This document shows, piece by piece, positions 60,064-64,000 of a stretch of 64,000 nucleotides of DNA. A model generated the notes under the pieces. The model was not told the origin of the DNA and ran no database searches. It worked only from the letters and a program-made list of their open reading frames with translations. Position numbers and translations under genes: made by a program. Every line of letters begins with the position of its first letter. The stretch's first letter is position 1. Source of the stretch: CBDCRK01 sp965220955 (GTDB lineage Bacteria > Desulfobacterota > Binatia > Bin18 > CBDCRK01); assembly GCA_965220955.1 (NCBI GenBank), contig CBDCRK010000027.1, positions 10,484 through 74,483 of the forward strand, written 5' to 3'.

Positions 60064-62856
60064 ATGCGTCTGTCCTGGAACGAAGTGCGCACCCGTGCAG
60101 CAACGTTTGCCCGTGATTGGGCCGGCGCCCACTACGAGAAAGGCGAGACCCAGAGCTTCTATAACGAATTCTTCCAGATATTCGACGTCAAGCGGCGCAC
60201 CGTTGCTCGCTATGAGGAGCATGTCAAGCGCCTCGACAACTCGTCCGGCTATATTGACTTGTTCTGGCCCGGCGTGCTGTTGGTCGAACAAAAGAGCGCC
60301 GGGCGCAACCTCGCCCGCGCCTACGGACAGGCCGGGGACTATTTCGACGCGCTGCCCGAGCAGGAGCGCCCGCGCTACATCCTGGTCAGCGACTTTCAGA
60401 CCTTTGAGTTGCATGACCTGGACGAGCGGGAGCGCACGTTTTTCGCACTGGCCGACCTACCCGAGCACATTGAGAAGTTCGGTTTTATCCTGGGCGTACA
60501 AAAGCGTGCTTTCAAAGATCAGGACCCGGTCAACATTCAGGCGTCCGAACTCATGGGCCACCTGCATGACGCACTCAAACAGTCCGGCTACACCGGCCAC
60601 GCCCTCGAACAATTCCTTGTCCGCACCGTGTTCTGCCTGTTTGCCGACGATACCGGCATCTTCGAGCCGCGCGACAGCTTCCTTGACCTGCTTGAGCACC
60701 GCACCCGCGAGGACGGCTCCGACCTGGGCTTGTGGCTCTCACGGCTTTTCCAAGTGCTCGACACGCCGGAGGACAAGCGCCAAAAAGCTCTGGACGAAGA
60801 CCTGGCTCGCTTTCCGTATGTCAACGGCGACCTTTTCCGCGGTCCGCTACGCATTCCCGACTTTGATTCCTCCATGCGACAGGCGCTGCTTGACGCCTGC
60901 CGGTTTGACTGGACCGCTATCTCTCCGGCGATTTTCGGCGCGCTGTTCCAATCGGTCATGGAGCCCGCGGAACGCCGCGCTCAGGGCGCGCACTACACCA
61001 CCGAGAAGAACATCCTGAAGGTGATCGAGCCGCTGTTTCTCGACGACCTGCGGGCCGAGTTCGCACGGCTGAAAGCCCGCAAGGACACCCATCGGCGGCG
61101 GGAGCTGCATCGCTTTCAACAGCGTTTGGGGACGCTGCGCTTTCTCGACCCGGCGTGTGGCTGCGGCAATTTTCTTATTATTGCCTACCGCGAGTTGCGC
61201 GCCTTGGAGATTGCGGTCTTGAAGGAACTGCACGCTTATCGTGACGACGCGGAAACGGGCGAGTTGGACGCTGCGGCCCTGTCGGTTGTCAATGTGGACC
61301 AATTCTACGGCATTGAAATCGGCGAGTTCCCGACCCACATTGCCGAGACCGCACTGTGGATGATGGACCACATCATGAACAACCGGCTCAGCCTGGAGTT
61401 CGGTCAGACCTTCGTGCGCATCCCGCTGACAACATCGCCCCATATTCTGCACGCCGACGCCCTGGAAACCGACTGGGCAACCCTGCTGCCGCCGGAAGAC
61501 TGCTCGTATGTGTTCGGCAATCCGCCCTTTGGAGGCGCGAAGTTTCAGACAGCGGCCCAGCGGGCGCAAGTGCGAGGTATTGCCGGCCTGGGCGGCAGCG
61601 GCGGGACGCTTGATTACGTGACAGCTTGGTTCTTTAAGGCTGGCGCGTATGCAACAGGGCCGACCCGTATCGGCTTTGTGGCGACCAACTCAACGACCCA
61701 GGGCGAGCAGGTGGGCCAGCTTTGGCCACTGCTGTTCGACCGCCGCCGGCTGGAGATTGCCTTTGCCCATCGCACCTTTGCCTGGGGTTCGGATGTGCGG
61801 GGCAAGGCGCATGTGCATGTCGTCATTCTTGGGCTGGACAGACGGGAAAACGCGCGGACGGAGAAACGGCTGTTTTCCTACCCCGACCTTAACGGTGACC
61901 CGGAGGAAACGCGCCACACGGCGCTGTCGTCCTATCTGTTCGACGCCGGGAGTCTCGCCGACTCGCATCTGACGGTGCGCGAAGAGAGCCGGCCGATCAA
62001 CGGAATGAGACAGTTGAAGACAGGCGTTCAAATGATCGACAACGGCCTCTTGACTTTCAAAAACGACGAATACCAAGACTTCATTTCAAGAGAACCGGAA
62101 TCACAGAGGTTTTTTCGCAAATACATCGGCGGTGATGAATACATTAACGGATTCCATCGCTGGATACTCTATCTGGCGGATTCGTCTCCGTCGGAACTTC
62201 GCCGCCTTCCTGAAGTCCGAGAACGTGTACGAAAGGTACGGGAGTATCGTGCTTCCAGTCACCGCTCCAGCACCGTTGCCATGTCTGCTTACCCGACAAA
62301 AGTAGGCGTGGATGAAAGGCTTTCCAAACCGTTCCTTGTTCTCCCAAATACGAGTTCGGAACGACGCGAGTACGTCCCGATTGGATGGTTGACGCCCGAT
62401 GTGATCGCAAATCAGAAACTACGGATTCTTCCAGACGCTACGCTCATTGATTTTGCGCTGCTTACCTCCGCCATGCACATGGCGTGGATGCGTACTGTGA
62501 CTGGGCGTTTGGAAAGCCGTTACATGTACTCTGTCGGTGTTGTCTACAACACTTTCCCTACACCGCCCGCTGGTGCAGACCTGGCAAAGCTGGAACCGCT
62601 AGCCCAGGCCGTACTCGACGCCCGCGCGGCCCATCCCGGTGCAACCTTGGCCGACCTGTACGACCCCGACCTGATGCCGCCCAATCTGCGCAAAGCCCAT
62701 GCTACACTCGACCGGGTAGTGGACCGGCTGTACCGGCCCGGTGGTTTTGCCTCGGAACGGGAGCGGGTGGAACATCTGTTCGGGTTGTATGAAAAGATGA
62801 CCGCGCCGTTGGAAGCGGGGATGAAGGGGAAACAGAAACGGCAGCGCAAACGATAA
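60064..62856 (+). CDS. MmeI-type (type IIL) restriction-modification enzyme
   Basis: 930 residues, one polypeptide. The N-terminal nuclease has D65-x9-E75-x-K77 (IDLFWPGVLLVEQKS), the D-x9-E-x-K spacing of the MmeI family. A helical spacer follows (GALFQSVMEPAERRAQGAHYT is the conserved connector). The gamma-class adenine methylase has DPACGCGNF at 362-370 and NPPF at 486-489. The recognition domain lies at about 640-830 (GVQMIDNGLLTFKND, then YNTFPTPP) and the C-terminal helices end in a basic KGKQKRQRKR. It needs no partner: one protein methylates one strand and cuts at a distance. Confidence 0.92.
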   Translation: MRLSWNEVRTRAATFARDWAGAHYEKGETQSFYNEFFQIFDVKRRTVARYEEHVKRLDNSSGYIDLFWPGVLLVEQKSAGRNLARAYGQAGDYFDALPEQERPRYILVSDFQTFELHDLDERERTFFALADLPEHIEKFGFILGVQKRAFKDQDPVNIQASELMGHLHDALKQSGYTGHALEQFLVRTVFCLFADDTGIFEPRDSFLDLLEHRTREDGSDLGLWLSRLFQVLDTPEDKRQKALDEDLARFPYVNGDLFRGPLRIPDFDSSMRQALLDACRFDWTAISPAIFGALFQSVMEPAERRAQGAHYTTEKNILKVIEPLFLDDLRAEFARLKARKDTHRRRELHRFQQRLGTLRFLDPACGCGNFLIIAYRELRALEIAVLKELHAYRDDAETGELDAAALSVVNVDQFYGIEIGEFPTHIAETALWMMDHIMNNRLSLEFGQTFVRIPLTTSPHILHADALETDWATLLPPEDCSYVFGNPPFGGAKFQTAAQRAQVRGIAGLGGSGGTLDYVTAWFFKAGAYATGPTRIGFVATNSTTQGEQVGQLWPLLFDRRRLEIAFAHRTFAWGSDVRGKAHVHVVILGLDRRENARTEKRLFSYPDLNGDPEETRHTALSSYLFDAGSLADSHLTVREESRPINGMRQLKTGVQMIDNGLLTFKNDEYQDFISREPESQRFFRKYIGGDEYINGFHRWILYLADSSPSELRRLPEVRERVRKVREYRASSHRSSTVAMSAYPTKVGVDERLSKPFLVLPNTSSERREYVPIGWLTPDVIANQKLRILPDATLIDFALLTSAMHMAWMRTVTGRLESRYMYSVGVVYNTFPTPPAGADLAKLEPLAQAVLDARAAHPGATLADLYDPDLMPPNLRKAHATLDRVVDRLYRPGGFASERERVEHLFGLYEKMTAPLEAGMKGKQKRQRKR

Positions 62857-62935
62857 TTAGGACATTGATGTCCGACTTGGGTCGAGCCATAGACGAAGGG
62901 GCTGAAGAAGACCATCCATCAGGGCGCTGCCTGAT

Positions 62936-64000
62936 TCATTTTCCTGAAACCGCTTTTGGCAATAACTGAAGCTTACGCTTGCGAATATCGCCATTCTTAT
63001 GGCAATAGTAAGCTTGGTAAAATCCAAAATCAGTGCGGTTATGCTGTTGGCACTTCCTCTCAATGATTTCCATAATCTTCAGCTTATCGGCGTCTGGAGT
63101 ATTGATGCCGAAAATAATCCCTTTCAGCGACTTAAAGTCGTAGGTTAGTGTACGCTGTCTCTTCTCGTTCAGATTGCTAAGCATGCTAGTTAGAATTAAG
63201 CGGCTTTCCTGCTCATACTCCCAATCTTTGGTTTTAATGATAGCATCGCGATAGAAGTTGTCCCAATATTTTTTATGCCACGTGCCTCCATCTCCATCAG
63301 ATCCAATGTGAGCAGAACATTTACTAACGTTACCATTTTGATCGCTGTACCACATATCTATGAGATCAGGTGTTGGCAATGAGCCAATGGACCGAAAAAA
63401 ATCAATTTCTCCCGCTTTGTCTCTATAATTGATTTCGTAAAAAGGACTCGGAACAGGTCCCCAATGCTCTCTATTGCCTCCGTAACCCGTAATTTGATTT
63501 AACGTAAGGCTGTTTCTTTCGTCCGTTGATTCCGCTTCAAAAATTAAGCAGGCTCCTTTGTGACCGTCGCCGTAATGCCCCCATACGGATGAATTTTTAT
63601 AATCCTTCGTAAAACAAGCGGCGTACCATTTGGGATAAAGTAACTGTGCAACGAGCTGTTTGAGATAGACTTGTGGAAAATCGAACTGTACTAATTGCAA
63701 ATTTTCTTTGAACGTACTTTGAGACTCTGAGCGGTAGTTGGATTTATGGATGAGGTACCGCTCGGATAGCAACTGATTTGTCACCGTGAACAGAAAATCA
63801 AGAAACGCTCCATCCTCAGTTTTCTGCATCAATTCAAAGAACTTCCTCTCGTTTAACTTCCTTAAGCCAAGCGGAGATTCGGCAAATAATTGCTCATTTT
63901 CAGGTGCCAAGCCACGCTTGACCAACGCTTCTTGAATTTCAGCCAACACGACGAAGTGTATGTTTTGAAGATAAAATAGTACTTCATCATATCGAGCTTT
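62936..64000 (-). CDS. DUF2971 family protein, 5' end outside window
   Basis: A GTG at 63949 gives 337 residues, but the same frame stays open and protein-like to the window edge (ARYDEVLFYLQNIHFV), so the gene probably begins further upstream. DUF2971 landmarks: WYAACFTKDYKNSSVWGHYG, DGHKGACLIFEAES and the C-terminal LKGIIFGINTPDADK. The family is of unknown function but common beside restriction and phage-defence genes. Convergent with the MmeI-type gene, 79 bases apart. Confidence 0.85.
   Translation of the reverse strand, partial: KARYDEVLFYLQNIHFVVLAEIQEALVKRGLAPENEQLFAESPLGLRKLNERKFFELMQKTEDGAFLDFLFTVTNQLLSERYLIHKSNYRSESQSTFKENLQLVQFDFPQVYLKQLVAQLLYPKWYAACFTKDYKNSSVWGHYGDGHKGACLIFEAESTDERNSLTLNQITGYGGNREHWGPVPSPFYEINYRDKAGEIDFFRSIGSLPTPDLIDMWYSDQNGNVSKCSAHIGSDGDGGTWHKKYWDNFYRDAIIKTKDWEYEQESRLILTSMLSNLNEKRQRTLTYDFKSLKGIIFGINTPDADKLKIMEIIERKCQQHNRTDFGFYQAYYCHKNGDIRKRKLQLLPKAVSGK

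Overview
The window reads as a moderately GC-rich Gram-negative-type bacterial chromosome segment. The style of its genes (winged-helix/AAA/TPR regulators, many Amidohydro_2 hydrolases, hydantoinase pairs, BcgI- and MmeI-like restriction systems, many small toxin-antitoxin modules) resembles large accessory-rich genomes such as Candidatus Entotheonella/Tectomicrobia or deltaproteobacterial relatives. That placement is an inference from gene style and not from a marker gene. No rRNA, tRNA or CRISPR array was seen. The B12-binding radical SAM gene at the left edge and the DUF2971 gene at the right edge both run out of the window.

Region 1 (1-11.9 kb) mixes small intact genes (HNH nuclease, lipoprotein, XRE regulator, ferritin-like protein, Crp/Fnr regulator) with a dense gene graveyard. 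It holds a broken phasin-like gene, pieces of two histidine kinases, the Fis-type tail of an NtrC regulator, an internally deleted ISL3 transposase, a UspA fragment joined to an adenosine-deaminase fragment, and a three-lesion winged-helix/AAA/TPR regulator with a fossil second copy of its promoter and start 3.2 kb upstream.

Region 2 (11.9-34.8 kb) is a catabolic island of mostly + strand genes: a MetE-like methyltransferase, two complete and two truncated amidohydrolases, a GMC oxidoreductase, two carboxymuconolactone-decarboxylase-like proteins, a thioredoxin-fold [2Fe-2S] candidate, a lactonase-type metallo-beta-lactamase, a 3-hydroxyisobutyrate-dehydrogenase-like enzyme, a threonine aldolase, an SDR, an NTF2-like protein, hydantoinase/oxoprolinase B and A, a frameshifted copper amine oxidase, a GNAT acetyltransferase, an epoxide hydrolase and a class-C beta-lactamase-type esterase. 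Together they look like a pathway that opens and oxidises a ring, amide or lactone substrate, but the substrate cannot be read from sequence.

Region 3 (34.8-42.3 kb) carries an IS4-type transposase remnant and a restriction cluster. The cluster has a single polypeptide joining a nuclease domain to an adenine methyltransferase (BcgI-like), a two-TRD specificity subunit that appears to start at a CTG overlapping the methylase stop codon, and a nuclease-like protein with a C-terminal SEC-C zinc motif. An NrtS-like membrane protein and a dienelactone hydrolase follow, the latter with a tandem palindromic operator array.

Region 4 (42.6-64 kb) is transport and redox metabolism (SDR, DoxX-like protein, glutathione reductase, NhaC-type antiporter, two tandem sodium:solute symporters, two MFS-fold transporters, enoyl-CoA hydratase) interleaved with toxin-antitoxin genes (HicAB, Phd/ParE, AbrB/PIN, a lone XRE antitoxin) and a family of interspersed palindromic repeats. 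It ends with a one-protein MmeI-type restriction-modification enzyme and a convergent DUF2971 gene.
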